In this document: positions 47,612 to 60,798 of the stretch, piece after piece
Layout of the letters: every line of letters starts with the position of its first letter
Numbering within the stretch: the stretch's first letter is position 1
Source: Blattamonas nauphoetae
Lineage: Eukaryota; Preaxostyla; Oxymonadida
Direction: 5' to 3'
Assembly (NCBI GenBank): GCA_033064195.1
Contig: JARBJD010000066.1
Location: 62,001 to 126,000, forward strand
Length of the DNA stretch: 64,000 nucleotides
Made by a program: the position numbers and the translations under genes
The notes under the pieces: generated by a model
The model's input: only the letters and a program-made list of their open reading frames with translations
Databases searched by the model: none
What the model was told of the DNA's origin: nothing

Positions 47612-48472
47612 GGGTGATTCTCTTTGAAAAATCGCAAAACACTAATGTGCGTCACCAAAAATTATTTTTTGCGGAATTACCATTCGTCTGTTCAGTCGAC
47701 TGAAAATGAGTGAATTACCGGATTTTAAGGAAGATCGCGTTCGATATCTCCTTTTTTTGTTCAGGACTCTTCTGCACATTTTTTGTAACAAAACAGGTCC
47801 AAAGACAAACTACTGATAATTTACAACAGAAAAAACCAATTCTGTGTGAGAGCACTGGCACAAACTCCTCCATTGAAGAAAAAGACGCGAAAAGAGCGGA
47901 TTGACATATTCAATATTTTTGATATATTAGATCCGTAACATTTGTTGAACGTGTCTAACAGAGATTCTCTGATGGAAATACTGAAGGACCATGGTGTTTG
48001 AGGCGAGGTAGTACAGATTGATGACGATTGAAAAATGAGCATTCATTTTTGGGTCTACAAGACCAGAAATGAATGAATAAAGACATACCAGCGAGCGAAA
48101 ACTTTCGATAACATCCGATTGAACGATTTATGTGAGAGTTATCTCGTTGTGTTCAATGTTCCGGCGCACCTCAAAAAAAGCCCGAGTATCTGAACGTGAG
48201 AAAGAAAGAAACGGTACAAACCATGTTGCGAGTGTGTAATCCACAGTTTGATGTCGGTTTCATCATTGATATCATATAGAACAGAAGTCTGAAGGGTGAT
48301 TAGTCGCCTAAGCATCGGATCCGCGATAAAGTTCGCCAACATGAAGAAAAGACGAAATTCACACCTCGAACATGGAGAGAGCACCTGTGACGGTGAGTAG
48401 AGGCTATTTGTCGATGAATATCAACGTACAGGAGCTGGAGTGACGGATGCGATTTTTGAAAAAGAATCACCC
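47612..48472. mobile_element. 861-bp MITE in gene F
   Basis: Inverted ends GGGTGATTC, then TCTTTGAAAAATCGCA (left) against TTTTTCAAAAATCGCA (right, read inward): about 25 bases with two or three mismatches. ATAT flanks both sides (47608-47611; 48473-48476). Because the target is palindromic, TA, AT or ATAT cannot be told apart. The interior is AT-rich with no transposase. Confidence 0.8.
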
Positions 48473-48869
48473 ATATTCGATCCACGAAGGTGGCCAATCC
48501 GAGCATTTTCTGATGCTCCTCGCCCGACTCCTCCAAACAGGTTCATTCTATCAACTGACAATGGATTTGGTCTTAAATATGCCAGTCATTCTCACAATTC
48601 CAAGCTGTCTCACATTCTTCGAAAACGATCGCTCAATCTGGGATTTCCTGTATGAAATGGTGGTTAACCAGCAGAAATGGAACAAAATACATGGAGAAGT
48701 GAGACATATGTGGAAGAAAGTGCACCAAATGTTGAGAATGGAGGGCATCGAAGATGTGATGGAGACAAAGATGCGAAACAACATAAGCGGGCTCAGTGGA
48801 CGATTTCTTGTTTACAGGTCGATCGATTGGATCATCTTGCAGGGCATGAACCTTCAACAGCTTTGGTAG

Positions 48870-49437
48870 AAACAAACACGAACCACCGAACTTTTCCAAG
48901 CGTTTGGTGACTTTTTTTGGACAAAACTGTTTGTTTATGATCTTTGTCAGCTCTGGCATCACCTAATCGTGTGCCAGAATGCTTCGCAATCTCCCACAAT
49001 CTCCTTCTTCACTTGTTCAGCGGCCCAACACTCGCAGGACGTCGCATCGCGTCTGTGCGAACTTGGATGATTCGTGAAATGGGCGGGAACACTCCATTTT
49101 TTGGTTGAAGGGGACGATTAATTGACTATTCCACTTCACAACGACTCGCTATTCATCTGACCATTCGGTTCCCAGAATCTTTGAATTGTGTGAAATTGAG
49201 AAAGCAAGTGACACAAATTCCGTGAGACTCCTCCAATATTCTGGAATCAGTACATTTTGATCTCTCAAACACTCTCAGCGGCTGGAATGACTGAAACAGA
49301 GAACAATGAAATGAACAACAAAAGTCATAGTGTACGACTTTGACAGTCTTGGGATTGAATGGAGAACAAAAAGAATCCAGAAAAGAGAAAAGTGAACAGA
49401 AATCATGTAACGTAATCCAAACTGAGTGTTCCTCCAG
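48870..49437. other. spacer between gene F and the surface-protein gene (convergent 3' ends)
   Basis: No gene seen. Two convergently transcribed genes end on either side, so this should hold both 3' ends and polyadenylation signals. I could not assign a specific signal. Confidence 0.5.
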
Positions 49438-52400
49438 TTATGCCTTCCCATCATCGACATCCAGTGCCGGTGTGTTGATAGATCCTCTGTTGAACTCATC
49501 CTCGTCCATTCCGCCGTACTTCACAACATCGTCCCCATCCGTCAGATCTCCTTGCGATGGCGTCCGAATCACGGATGACTTGTTTTGATATTGTCTGTAT
49601 TTGTGTTGTTTGACCACTCTCCGACGCACACAGACACACCCGACGATGCAGCCGACAATCACACAAACCAACACGAAGACAACAGTTGGAACGACAATCG
49701 CGACAGTCGCTGCTGCTTTCTTCGTCCGGTCTTTGAACTTCATCGACGCGGATGAGAGCTCGTCCTGGCCATAGCTGAGTCTCATGTGCCAGTCGTAACT
49801 CACATCCAAATCTGGTTTCAGTTGAGAGTGGAGGATGGTTGCGACGAACCCTGTTTCTGTCCAGTCTGCTGTATTCGCTCCAGTGAGCTCGATGAGTTTT
49901 CCATTGCCAGTTGCTGTTTTGTTCGAGAACATTTCATAAATCTCCAGTTTCAGACCGCACGGGATGAGGAGTGTGCCTTTCATCCTCACAACGAACTTGT
50001 CGTTCTCTTTCTCGAACTCCACTTTTGTGGTTTTCACGTCGAATGTGGGGACAAACATCGGAGCTTTCAGTTCAATCGAATCTTTCACGACTGTGCAGTT
50101 GTCAGCAGCAATCCAGAGCGGCTCGTCTGTTGATTCGACTGTGGTGATCTCGATTGTGGCTTCGTTCCTGCAGTCGATGTTCTGTCGCATCGTTGGGAAC
50201 TCGTCGAACGTCTTTCCGTTTTTGTGGAATTCGCAGTTCTGCACAACAAGAGAGCCTCCGTCCATAGCAACCACACCTTGTTCGACGTCTTCGAATGACG
50301 ACGAGATGAAGTGGAGGGTCGACTTCTCAAAGTTGAACAGTCCTGTCTGCCAACTGCACACAACCGCATTTGTGTTGATTTCCTGTGCGAGGTCTGTCTT
50401 CTCAACGAACACCGAGCATTGTTCGACGACAAATGTGCCTCCCATTCCGAACACGAGGCATGTGACGCTTGTCGATCCACTCACTGACACTGTCAGGTTC
50501 TTCAGTGTCAGCGAAGCTTCGTAAACCGACACCAGTCCCTTCTTTTCGCCTTGACTGGCTGTTCTGGGCACAATCAGCGTGGTCTCGCGTTGAGTGAAGT
50601 TTTGGATTGTGAGGGATGATCGTTCGTGAATCGTGAGTGCTGTTGTTTGGCTGATGTCTCCTTTCAAATCCACAACAACGTTCTTCATCCCCAACTCCTC
50701 CGACAGCTCAATCACCTTCCAGATCGATCCGCATGGCTTCTTCTCCTCGCCACAGTCCTTCCCTTCCACGTCACCTTCCTCAACCACAAACTCTGACTGA
50801 ACTGGTCGAGGGTTAGTCACGAAGTGCGATGACGACACATCAAACATGTTGAAATCGTCGCCTGGAAGAGTCAGAGACACAAACGCATACTCAGACTCGA
50901 ATTCCAACGTGTTTTCGAAGCCAACGACGATTGGTTCAGACACAGCCGTGTCGTCGTCGCTGGATGTCACGGTGAACGTGATTCCTCCTGTGAGTGTTGC
51001 GGTGAGTACTTCGTTTTCAGGAAAGTCTGTCCCATTCAGTGTCAGCTGTGCTTTCGTTCCCATCTTGTTGGTGAAGGCAAAGTCGACATGTGCGATTTTG
51101 GGAGTGTGTTTGAGCTTGAACGACACATCCTCGATCACTTTGATGGATGATTCCCCTTCAACTCCAACAGCCTCGACTGTGTACAATTGTCCGAAGAAGA
51201 GGCAGTTCGCTTGGTCCTCCTCGCTTGTGGCGAATATCACCGAGAGCGTGTTGGTGTGCTCGTTGAACACCGTCTTTGTGATCGAGTTGATCCGAACATC
51301 GTTCTCGTCAGACACTTCAACTGTCATTTCTGCGTCTTTCAGATGATTTCCGTAGAGCGTGACAACCGCAGTGTCCGTTTGATTATCAAACCTGCATGTT
51401 GCTTGAATAATCTGGGATGATGATTCTGGAACGGGGATTGTAAGTGTTGAGGAGATTACAACAGGGGCTCCATTCGCTTCGTATCGCATCGATTTGATTT
51501 TGTATGTCTTCCCATATTCCAGTTCTGGAGGTTGACCTTTCTGAAATGTTGTGGCGACGACTGATCCTTCGCTCGTCGATGAGAAGACACCACTCTCTTT
51601 CAGATCGAAAGGAGTGGTTGCGTCGATTGTGACGATGAAAGCTGAGTTTGCTGGCAGGTTCGACCCGCTTAGTGTGATTCTCAAGGATCGTTCTGAGACG
51701 TCCGTGAAACCAACTCCACACGACGACACCTTTCGATTGTCCGATGCCGTTTTGAACGTCATTGAGTGGATCACAACTGATGTGTGTTCATTCTCAGAAT
51801 TGACCTTCTTCATTGAGATTGGCGTGTAGGTCATGCCATGCCACAGAGAGGCCTCTTCGGGTGGGGAGAGGATGGCTGTTCCTGTCGCTGTTTGTGTTTC
51901 ACTTGTCGTCGATGGAACAACAGTCAGAATCGCAGTGTGAGTCGTTGTCGATGGAGTCCCCGAAAGCGTGATTTCATAATTTGCACCATCCTCCAATCCA
52001 CTCGATTTGAATGTGAGTGTCGTTGATGTCACATCAGTCGCGTTCGTCTGTTTGGACACACTCAGAAGATGAGGCTTTTCCTGTGGCACTTCGAACTCCA
52101 ATCCTTCTTTGAGGGTGGGTGTGTCACCCCAGAAAAACACGGCGATTTTGACGACAGAATAAGTCTTCCCATACTCCAGTTGAGCGTATGAGCCTGTCAG
52201 ATTGGCTCTGATTGTGCCCACTGTGTCAGAATCGAACTCGAGATACCCGTTCAATTGTATGTTTTTGGTTCCGTCATTCACTGTCACAATCTGGCTGTAG
52301 AGATCTCCCAAACCAGACCCGCCAAATTCGATGGTCAGATTCTGTTCGTAAGATCCAGGAGTGAAGTAAGCTTTCACAGAAGTCACTTTCGGAGCACCTG

Positions 52401-55400
52401 GAGTTGTGACGACGAAGTTGTCGATGATGATATTCGATACAATCTCTCCTGATGTCTTGACCACTTCTGTTGGAACATACGAATAAGCATTGAACAGGTC
52501 GGCGTTCTTTCCGTCTTCCGACAGACGAGCCGCGGCGACAGCACGTTGGCCGCTTGAAACAGTCGAGACTGTCGCTGTGATGTATCCAGTGTGTTCCGGG
52601 CCTGTTCCCGATGCTGGTGATCCAGACATGAGAATGTTGTACGAAGCCCCGACTTCGAGAAGGCGAGTTGTGAACGTGATTGTGCAGGTGAGAAAGTCTG
52701 ACGCGCCTTCCACACTCGCATACGCCAATCTCGGCTTCTCCGCAGGTACTTCAAAACTCAGAGTCTTCAGAAGGGCACAGTCAACTCCATTCGACACTCG
52801 AGTGATGGTGTACTGTGACCCATATGTAATGTTTGGAGAATACTGGTCGTATATTTTGACGTAGAATTCCATCCATGTCGATGTGTTGGCATAGATGAAA
52901 CTTGCGATTGAGGACGACCCAATGTAAACAGTTGTGTAGGCTGACGTGTTGAGGTTCGCTCCTTCCAGACGGATGATCACATTTCGTTCTCCATTTGCTG
53001 TGTCCATCTTCGCAATCACATTCGAGATCGATGGAGAGATGACAGGTGTCTTAAACGTGACAGTTTCGACGATGATTTCGGTTTCTTCGTTCTGAGTCGA
53101 TTTTGGTGCTGACTTGGTCACAGATTTCAGTGTGTACGTCGCATTGTTGTACAGTTGTCCTGTTCCGTCATTGTTGAGAGACACAGCAACTGTCGCCTTT
53201 TGTGAAGTGCCAGATCCAGCCACAGTGGCAGTGATGACAGCTGAATGCGAAGACGAGCTCACAGCGAAATCGTAGCTTCCCCCAGCCTCCAACAATCTTG
53301 TTGAGAAGACCAGAGCAATGCTGTACCCATCTGTCGAGTTTGTTGAGCTGACCGATGTCACACGAGGCTTCTCAGCGGGTATCTCGATCTGGAAATCCTT
53401 TGTCAGAAGAAGAGGAACAGCTGTGCTGGAAGATGCTCGGACTCTCACAAGTTTGTATGTCTTGCCATACTCCAAATTCGGACTTGTTGAACTTCCGTAG
53501 ATTTGGATGGACTGGGTCGCTTTCGTTCCAGAGAAGATCAACGACATGGGTTCAATCAGCACTCCTTCATTTTCGTATACAGGATAGAAGTAAGAATTGA
53601 ATGATCCAACTCCTTCGAAAGAGACGCTCACATTTTTCTCATATGTCCCGGCTTGCATGGCACATGTCACTGTTGTGATTGATGCTTGTTGGGCGGCGAC
53701 AGAGAGTGTGATTGTGTCGGTCAAGATTTCTTCTGTGGGTTTACTCTTTCGGGTGATCTTTGTCACTTTGTATGTGTGAGAATACTTCAGCGTGGCAGTG
53801 TCAACTGGAAAGAAGAAGGCTGTGCCCTGGACGATCTGTCTCCCTCCATCCACACCCACAGAGAGTGTCAGCTTGACAACAGGCTCACTTTCCGCGCCTG
53901 CAGTTGTGTCTGTCAACTCCATTTCATGTTCTTCGTCCTCAAGACCGACAGAGTAAAACGTGTAAGTCATTCCTCGACCATCATCCAGCCATTCAGACGA
54001 CTTTAACGAGACCACACGAGGATCAGCCTTGGGAATGGTGAATTCTCTCTTTCCAGTGAAGAACACCTCTTTGTTTGGTGAATACACAACAATCTTGGAG
54101 ATTGTGTACGTCTTTCCATATTCCAGTTGAACTGTCTTGGTTGTCGAAAAGAGCGTCGCAGCGATTGATCCTGATTCGGCTGTCGAGAACGTTAAATATC
54201 CAGTCAAGTTGAACGTGGTCTCTCCTTCAACAGTGACAACGAGGTTCGTCGAGATCGGCATTCGAACTGTCGAGAAAACGAGCTTTCCGGTGCTTTGTGT
54301 GCCCTCGTCGAAGTGAAACGAGAGGTCGTTGACGACAGCTGGCTCTGTTGTCACTGCGACGGTCAATGTTCCCTCAACAAGCACATCGTCCCCACTCTCT
54401 CCACCGACCTTGAATGCTGTCACGGTGTATGTCTGTCCATACTTCAGAAGAGGAGTATTGACGAGGGAGAGCTTGGCAGACCAGGATCCTGACCCTGTCG
54501 ATGAATAAACAATCGAGATTTTGGGAGTGTCTGTCTCGTCGGCGATGTTCTTCAGGAGGAGCGTGTGGTCTTGTTGTGAAAGGACACGGCCAGAAATTGT
54601 GACGACGGCCACAGTTTCGTTGGATTCGTACGAAATCGCAACACTTGTCAATCTGCTTGGTTCGTCAGGGATTGAGAATTTGATCGAGCTCAGAGCGATG
54701 AACGACGTTCCTGAAGACAGAGCGAATGAGCGAACAGTGTATTCTGTCCCGAACGAGGGGAGAAGCGTGGTTTGTGGATAAACAGTCTGAACGGATGATG
54801 TCAGTGAGCCAAGGTTGTCGGTGGTGAAATTGAGCGTGCGAGAATGCGTGGATTCTGCTCCTTTGGGTATGGAATCGACAACCATCTTGTATTTTGTGGA
54901 GGGGGACAACCCCGACGATGTGAACGGAAGACTTACCGCTTTCTTCCCTTCAGTGAATTGAACTTCCCCAATCCCACTCAGACGAGCAGGATCGACTGGA
55001 GTTGTGAAGACGCTTGTTTCAACACTCCGGTCGAGCAGCTTTCCCTCCCACGACACACTCACCAAAGTGTATTGTGTGTTGTATTCCAGTTCGGCCGATT
55101 CCTCAGGATATGCCACAGCTGAATAAAGCAGTTCTCCAAATTGTCGCCCAAAATTGAATGTTTTTGTGGAGTCTTCGCCCACCTTCTGAAGCACCACTTG
55201 ATACGTTCCATCTTCGAAGTTCGCACCATGGATTGTGACATCAATTTCGTTTCCTGATGCACTGAGTGCACATTTCGCGATCGAAACAGACGGTGTCATT
55301 CTCCATCCCTTCATCGATGCTGTTGTGATGGCTGAGCATCCCCGAACGAGGTTGAGTCGCAGTTGGAGAACATCGATGTCAGTTCAGCGGTTGATGGGAG

Positions 55401-56936
55401 AGTGGTGGCGAAATCGCGAGAGTTGTCACCTTTCTCAACCGAGCTGCCTCGGAACGCGACAGAATTGAACGTGTTTTGGAGCAACGATCCATTCAGAAAG
55501 AGACTTCCTGCGTGGTCGTTGTGACAGTGCGAGAATAGGCTGTTGGAGACACTGACAGATCCATCTGTGGTCGAGATGAGCAGAGCCCCAAGTCCTGTCT
55601 TCTTCGACGACAAATCCATCTCCAGTTTCGAGCAGTTCTCGACAACAAACTCGGAGATGACGATAGTTTGATGGTTGCTAAGGCAAACAGCAGACCCCCA
55701 ATGAGCTCGACAGTTCGCTACCGACGATTTGGTGATAGTTGTTTTGGGACCCTCGTAAATCCACATATACTCATCAACAAACAGAGCTCCTCCGACTCCT
55801 GTCGATGCCGACGAGCAATAACAATCAGTGAACGAGCACTCTGCGATTGTGATGGAGTTGTACGAGTCAAAGCCAACTGCACCACCTTCCGAGTATGTTG
55901 AGAAGCAGCCTTTGAACAGACCGCGAGTGATGGCTGTTGTTGATGAGGTGAAATATGGACGAGTTGTGTAATTCTTGTTGGTGTAGTCGTCGTTTGATTG
56001 GAGGGAGTCGTGGCAGGCCGTCACTGTCGTGTTGATTGCGCTGAAGTGTTGGGCGTGGTTGACGTTGAGTGTGGATGTTCCAGTGAAGTGGTTGGTGCTT
56101 TCGGCGATTGAGCATCCAATCACACTCTGAGAGATCGTTGGAAGCGGAGTAAAGGGATGAGGAGCAGACGTGCTTGTTGTGTTCAGGATGGCCGAGTTGG
56201 TCAGAATGGTGGTGATGATTGCGGACACATCTGGCCCTTCGTTTCTCTCACCAAAGTCGACAAGAGGGCCTGTCCCCAAACACAGATCGACATGGTTGAT
56301 TTCGAGGTTGGCTCCTGTCACAATCACTTCCGCTGATTCTTCGGTTTCGGAATCCGTCCTTTCTGTGAGTCGGACAAGAGGCAGGAGTGTCCCGATTGAT
56401 GCTGACTCGTGTTTGGTGCTGGTGATCGTCACCTCGCTTCGACCAGAGCTGCTCAGAGTGACGATGATTGGGCTGTCGATTGCAGATGAGTGGATGATAC
56501 ATTCATCGACAGTGAACGATGATTCAGAAACTGATGCAACTGAAATGTGAGGTTTTGTTGCATAAAAATTGACGTGTGAGACTGAAATGGTGCTGTTTGT
56601 GATGAGCAACATTGGGGAGATGGTGATATGGGAGTGGATTCTTGGTGAGAGAGAATTTTCTGTGTCTTCATTTTGTTCTGAACTCTTCAGTTCGTCCGAA
56701 TGAACAATATTTGTGTTGTTTCCAAGAAGAAAGGAGTGCTGATTGGAGAGTAATGCTGAGTGGCCATGATAGTGTGGTGCAGAAAGCCGGATTGTGACCG
56801 GTTTCAGAATGTTCTGAACATTTGTTTTGGAGTCGAGGACGACTGAATCCAATGAAATAGCCGTGTTTGAGTTAAAGATAGGATTCAAATGATTGGATAT
56901 AGCGATTTGAATGATATACAACCAGACGAAAAGCAT
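49438..56936 (-). CDS. giant type I surface protein (beta-helix plus Ig-like repeats), about 2500 aa, with one frameshift
   Basis: Starts at ATG 56936 with a signal peptide ('MLFVWLYIIQIAIS'). About 520 residues of right-handed beta-helix-type sequence follow, with short repeated strands and Asn/Cys steps ('GGAVGFDSYNSITIAECSFT'). The frame stops at 55311, but the next frame continues at once from 55314 (ATGA overlap). It runs 1958 residues: about 14 Ig-like repeats of 90-130 aa marked by 'YGKTYxVxxI' at the end of each unit, then a second beta-helix stretch ('SSLTIQNFTQRETTLIVPR'), a transmembrane segment ('AIVVPTVVFVLVCVIVGCIV') with a basic stop-transfer 'RRR', and a cytoplasmic tail of about 65 residues. 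Relatives are single proteins, so this is one gene with a one-base loss near 55330, or a sequencing error. A cell-surface adhesion or recognition role is inferred. It is intronless, unlike its neighbours. Confidence 0.8.
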
Positions 56937-59683
56937 TGGTTGATTGGGCAAAAATTTGACAAATTAGACACTTTGGTTTGATCAATCTGAGATGCTTTAA
57001 TCGGAGGTGTAATGTGTCTCAATTGTCTTCCATCACATTTTTCGACTCATTGAACCACTTTTTTTGGATTAGATCTCTAGGATGGAGGTGTTGGGAATGG
57101 GTTGTGAAAAAAGAAATCCATCCTCTATCTTCTATGGTGTCGTCCATTCGGCCTCCAAAATTGACCATAGTTAGATAAATCCTGACTAAAATGATTCATG
57201 ATACACATCTCACTTCTACACAATGTAGAACCTCTCAAAGAAAGAGACGAAAACCAATGCCAGAAAACAGCGGCTCCCAAGAGAATCTGAGCCAATTCTT
57301 GGATTGAAAAGGCCTTGTAAACATTTCTTCACTCACTTCACTCGATTTCATGAATAAAAAATTTCTCCGGTTTTTGTGAAAAAGAAACTACTGTCTAAAC
57401 TGTCAAAATTTTGCCCATTGTTCAGTATGAGTTTCTTTTGTTAAGGGCGGTTGAAGATCAATATTGAGACAGAATTTTCCCTGTCCTTTGAAGAGATTCG
57501 GTTTGTTTTGTCGTTGGATTTCCAGATACTCTGTCATTGGATCAGACAATCTTTTATAATGGCTGTAAGAAGAAGGCGTCAAATTCTGCTGAATGAAGTA
57601 AAAATAGACAAATGTTGCATTTACTCTGTGTTTTAATGAAAGAGAGGCTGCTGATAGTCCGTTCTTTCTACTGTGTTCCATTTGCATAGGCTGTGTGAGT
57701 GAACTCAATGGGGTGTGTCGAAAAAGAAGAACTCCGAATAACTATGGCTGATTCAGCAATATCACTGTAGTGAAAGCTCAGAAACCGGATTGTCACCGAG
57801 AATGGATGAGGACTGGTTCGAAAAGAGCTGTTTTCAGCATGGAGTGTTCCTCGTGGTTTTCAGACTGTCAGGTGACTCATAGCAAAGCCAATATGCGCTC
57901 AATGACAACATCAATCCGGGGTAGTTGAAAAGGACCGTTGTTACTTCTGACAAGTTGAAGATTAAGCGTCAGTTGATCAAACCTTAATTCGGAAAGTGTG
58001 ACAAAATGTCAGCGAAACCGAAAGCGAAAAGACAGTTTCAAGTGAAAGTTCCCAAACCATGTGTGCATCATCCTATACATGAGTGACATGGCAAAAAGGC
58101 GTGTCAGTTGTCAGTCCCTTTTTTCTCACTTCACTTTGGGTCAGATCAACTCCACCATGTTTGGCGCAGCTCTTTGGATTGACAGTTTGTCATATTCTTG
58201 TTTTCACGGTCTCTTTAGCCCAAATCTCCTCGTTTTACCTTTATCGACGACTCGATCCTGCAATGTCATGACATGATGAAATTAAGTCGCAACTTCAACT
58301 CTATGAGTCAGAAGTTTGCTTTCTTCTTGTTTTCACTCTTTTTCTTGCCTAAATCTCATCTTTTTTTCGTTTGAAGATGTCGAAATCAATGTCACTTTTG
58401 TCATGATTCAATTCATTCGAGAACGCGACACTATCGATCACCAGTTTGTCTTCATCCAGTTTTCACTCTTTGTCTCATCAAGATTGTTTCCGATTATCGC
58501 CTCTTTCTTCAGGATGAACCGCCAGTGGACGAGAAACACTCCACCCCGTGCCCGTTGCCAACTTGCCGGCAGAAGCGCCATCCAGACGCTCCCACTCATT
58601 CGAATCGGATCCTGGAGATGCTATCCACATTCTCATTTTCGTTCGATTCGCCTGCCGCCATCATCCAAGCCATCCGTCCCCTCCCGCCATCCAACGCAAA
58701 GCACAACACCAAAAGCATCACTACTCGACGGTATGATGGAAATAGAGACGGCAGATCTCGCCCAAAGCGGTTCTCACTAGTTCTATGTCACTTCTAGCGA
58801 TCTTCAGCAGGAACTCATGGAACGCTCCAAGTCAGTCCATCATCCTCTCCAATCGTCTTCATTCGCAGCACCCTCCTCTGAGAAGTCCAATTTGAGGAAC
58901 TCCATCTCGACAACAACGACAGATCGTGCTGATGGATTATCCGCACTCGGTTGTGTCGCACCTCATTCGGCACATCATCTCTCCTCTCAGCCGACCTTCA
59001 CAAGGAAGATCTAGCGAAAGTCCTGAAATACCGTCGTCTCTCTCCACAATGTGCAGACCTTTGAGACTGATCTCATCGATCTCAGCTTTTTTGATCTCAG
59101 AAAATAACTAGTGTTCAAATTCTCATAAAACTCGAAATAACGAAGTAAAAGACCCACTATCCGTGTTGAATTTTGTTTATAAGCACTTTCATTGAAATCT
59201 CGAGATGAATCGTCCCACAATAATTCTTCTTCCCGATCCGATTGAAGAACTGGATGAATCACGCTTGTTTATCAAAAAAATTATTAATTCCACTGCGACG
59301 GATCTCATATACCATTTCTTGACGATTATTTCTCTCTTAGAGTGATTTATTCAGCAGGTTTACATTCGTTGTTCTATTGTTTATTAGTCTTCGAGATTTC
59401 TTTTCATTGTATCCTTTTTCTTCTATACTTCAACATACTTATTCCCTTTTCTCTTTTTCATTTCGATTTATTTCCTTATCTTTCAAATTCTCCCTTCGTT
59501 CAAGTCTGGAAACGAAATCTCTGGCCTAACTGGATGTCACTCTCTTCCCCTCCCTCGTGGTTGCACAGCTTGAACGTGCAAAGTCTCCTTCAAACTCTCT
59601 CACTGCTCCAAAAAGGAAGCCATCGATTGTCACCCTTCCTCGCTGTTTTTGAAGATGAACGATAAACATTTCGCACGTTGATA
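56937..59683. other. spacer upstream of the surface-protein gene up to the Tc1-like transposon
   Basis: About 2.7 kb with little support for genes. 56937-57200 should include the divergent promoter of the surface-protein gene. 57200-58500 is AT-rich without recognisable coding. About 59600-59680 carries a remnant of the spacer module found after genes B, C and E (block CACCCTTCCTCGCTGTTT), so the array's flanks have spread this far. Confidence 0.5.
58514..59014 (+). pseudogene. coding-like fragment, unidentified
   Basis: After a TTCTTCAG-type acceptor near 58512 the plus strand is open as '..RHPTQSTTPKASLLDGMMEI' to about 58779. It can be joined across a very short GT-AG gap (about 58780-58797) to 'DLQQELMERSKSVHHPLQ', which ends at 59014. 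The two halves are phase-compatible, but an 18-base intron would be extreme, so this may be a gene remnant. No domain is recognised. Confidence 0.3.
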
Positions 59684-60604
59684 CAGTCCTTTCCAAAAAG
59701 TTGATCAGGTGTTCCAAAAAGATGACTGATCGACTGGATACCCTCGCCCATAATACTCTTTCTCGTGTCAGGACCACTTTCTCCGTTAACCTCATATCTC
59801 TTTTTTGTGTGCATACATGGACAGATCGTGACTTGAAAGAGGGTATGTCTTCTTTGTGGAGGGAACAAAACACACTTTGTCGAGATTTTTTGTCGTTTGT
59901 TTTCCGTCATGTTTTTGCTCTCACTATTCGTCCTTATCTCTAACAGGGCAAGATAATTCATTAAAATGTGAAATTACTCGGCAGTTTGCTTTTTCATCGC
60001 TGTTAAATACATATTTTCAGATGAAGAGAACTCATCCATTCCAAAGCAAGAATTGGGTGCGTATGTCAATTCTTAGCTCTTTTCTCTTCGTCCTTCTTCA
60101 TAGTCACGACTTCTGGACGCCACTTCAAATGTGTTTTCCAGTTCCGAATGCACTACCTGCCTGTAATGACCACAAGAACGCTGATCCCGATTCTCTCTCT
60201 TCAACAACTTAACGTTGACTTTCGCATGTTTTCTCTCTTATTTTAATCATGTTATTCAGGAATCACAAACAATACTTCCGAGAGAGGAAGCATTACAAGA
60301 ATTTCTTCCCATACTTTGAAAAGCCGTCATTTCACTGCAAATATACATTTTTATGCTTGATTTCACTTGTCAAAATGTTTATTCCCTTCTATTATTCTCG
60401 TATTTCTTTTTTTTCTCGGTTTCAATACATATTCATCTCATAACTTCCACTTCACTAAATTGTTGTTCGGATCTTTTGATGGACATGTGATGTTTTTTGG
60501 CACTTTGCATTTTTGTGACATCGACATTCGTTTATTCTCATTTTTGCTCTCAAAACTACTGTACAAATTTTTCTTACTCGTCATTTCACCTCGACTACTT
60601 TTTT
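59684..60604. repeat. left inverted repeat of the Tc1/mariner-type element
   Basis: About 921 bases, matching the right arm in reverse complement with only scattered single-base differences and indels. Each arm contains an open frame of about 118 codons ('SLKCEITRQFAFSSLLNTYF') that is identical in both arms. The identity of the arms, not necessarily coding, explains its preservation. Confidence 0.85.
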
Positions 60605-60798
60605 GCCTTTTTCACTCCCACAAAATTTTTTCAATTAATGTCAATTATCATTTCGCGATTTAGAAAATACAATACATCTACTATCAATTTTATTCTAATT
60701 TCTGTAAACACAAAAGTCGGTCAAAATTCTGGAGTCCCCATAGTAATTTTTCTTCTTTATCTCGAAGCCAATCCATCCATTTTCGATCGTTCTCTTCC

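Larger units (their letters stand above)
46442..48869 (+). pseudogene. gene F: stand-alone ARM-repeat protein interrupted by two MITEs
   Basis: Single-exon ARM-family gene. Coding pieces: 46442-47019, 47509-47611 and 48477-48869. Leaving out the elements at 47020-47505 and 47612-48472 with one target copy each gives 1074 bases, 357 codons plus stop, with no other lesion. Motifs in order: 'MDCSPFLNWEEDG', 'LIFRSLVATIQFQPTLDVSL', 'SMTDFIQSIKVLIST', 'LVKADLISKLIATINPQSFS', 'NEQQAVHETVFQQVLLQSEQ', 'PSCLTFFENDRSIWDFLY', 'RMEGIEDVMETKMRN', ending 'GMNLQQLW'. It matches the C-terminal module of genes C and E, showing that the module also exists as an independent gene. I chose ATG 46442; the frame is open further upstream without a better ATG. 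Confidence 0.85.

Noticed and set aside
8289-48472. Interrupting elements as introners or excised internal sequences
   Set aside because: None of the element/target borders supplies GT and AG at positions whose splicing would restore the host frame, and no excision signal is known in this lineage. Simple recent insertion is enough.
50085-50524. Long open frames antisense to the surface-protein gene (for example 50085-50480 and 49964-50524)
   Set aside because: They are shadows of the strongly coding minus-strand frame, with arginine- or serine-rich translations and no domain.
57403-57708. Open frame of about 100 codons in the AT-rich spacer
   Set aside because: No motif, neighbouring exon or paralogue; the length is expected by chance in this composition.
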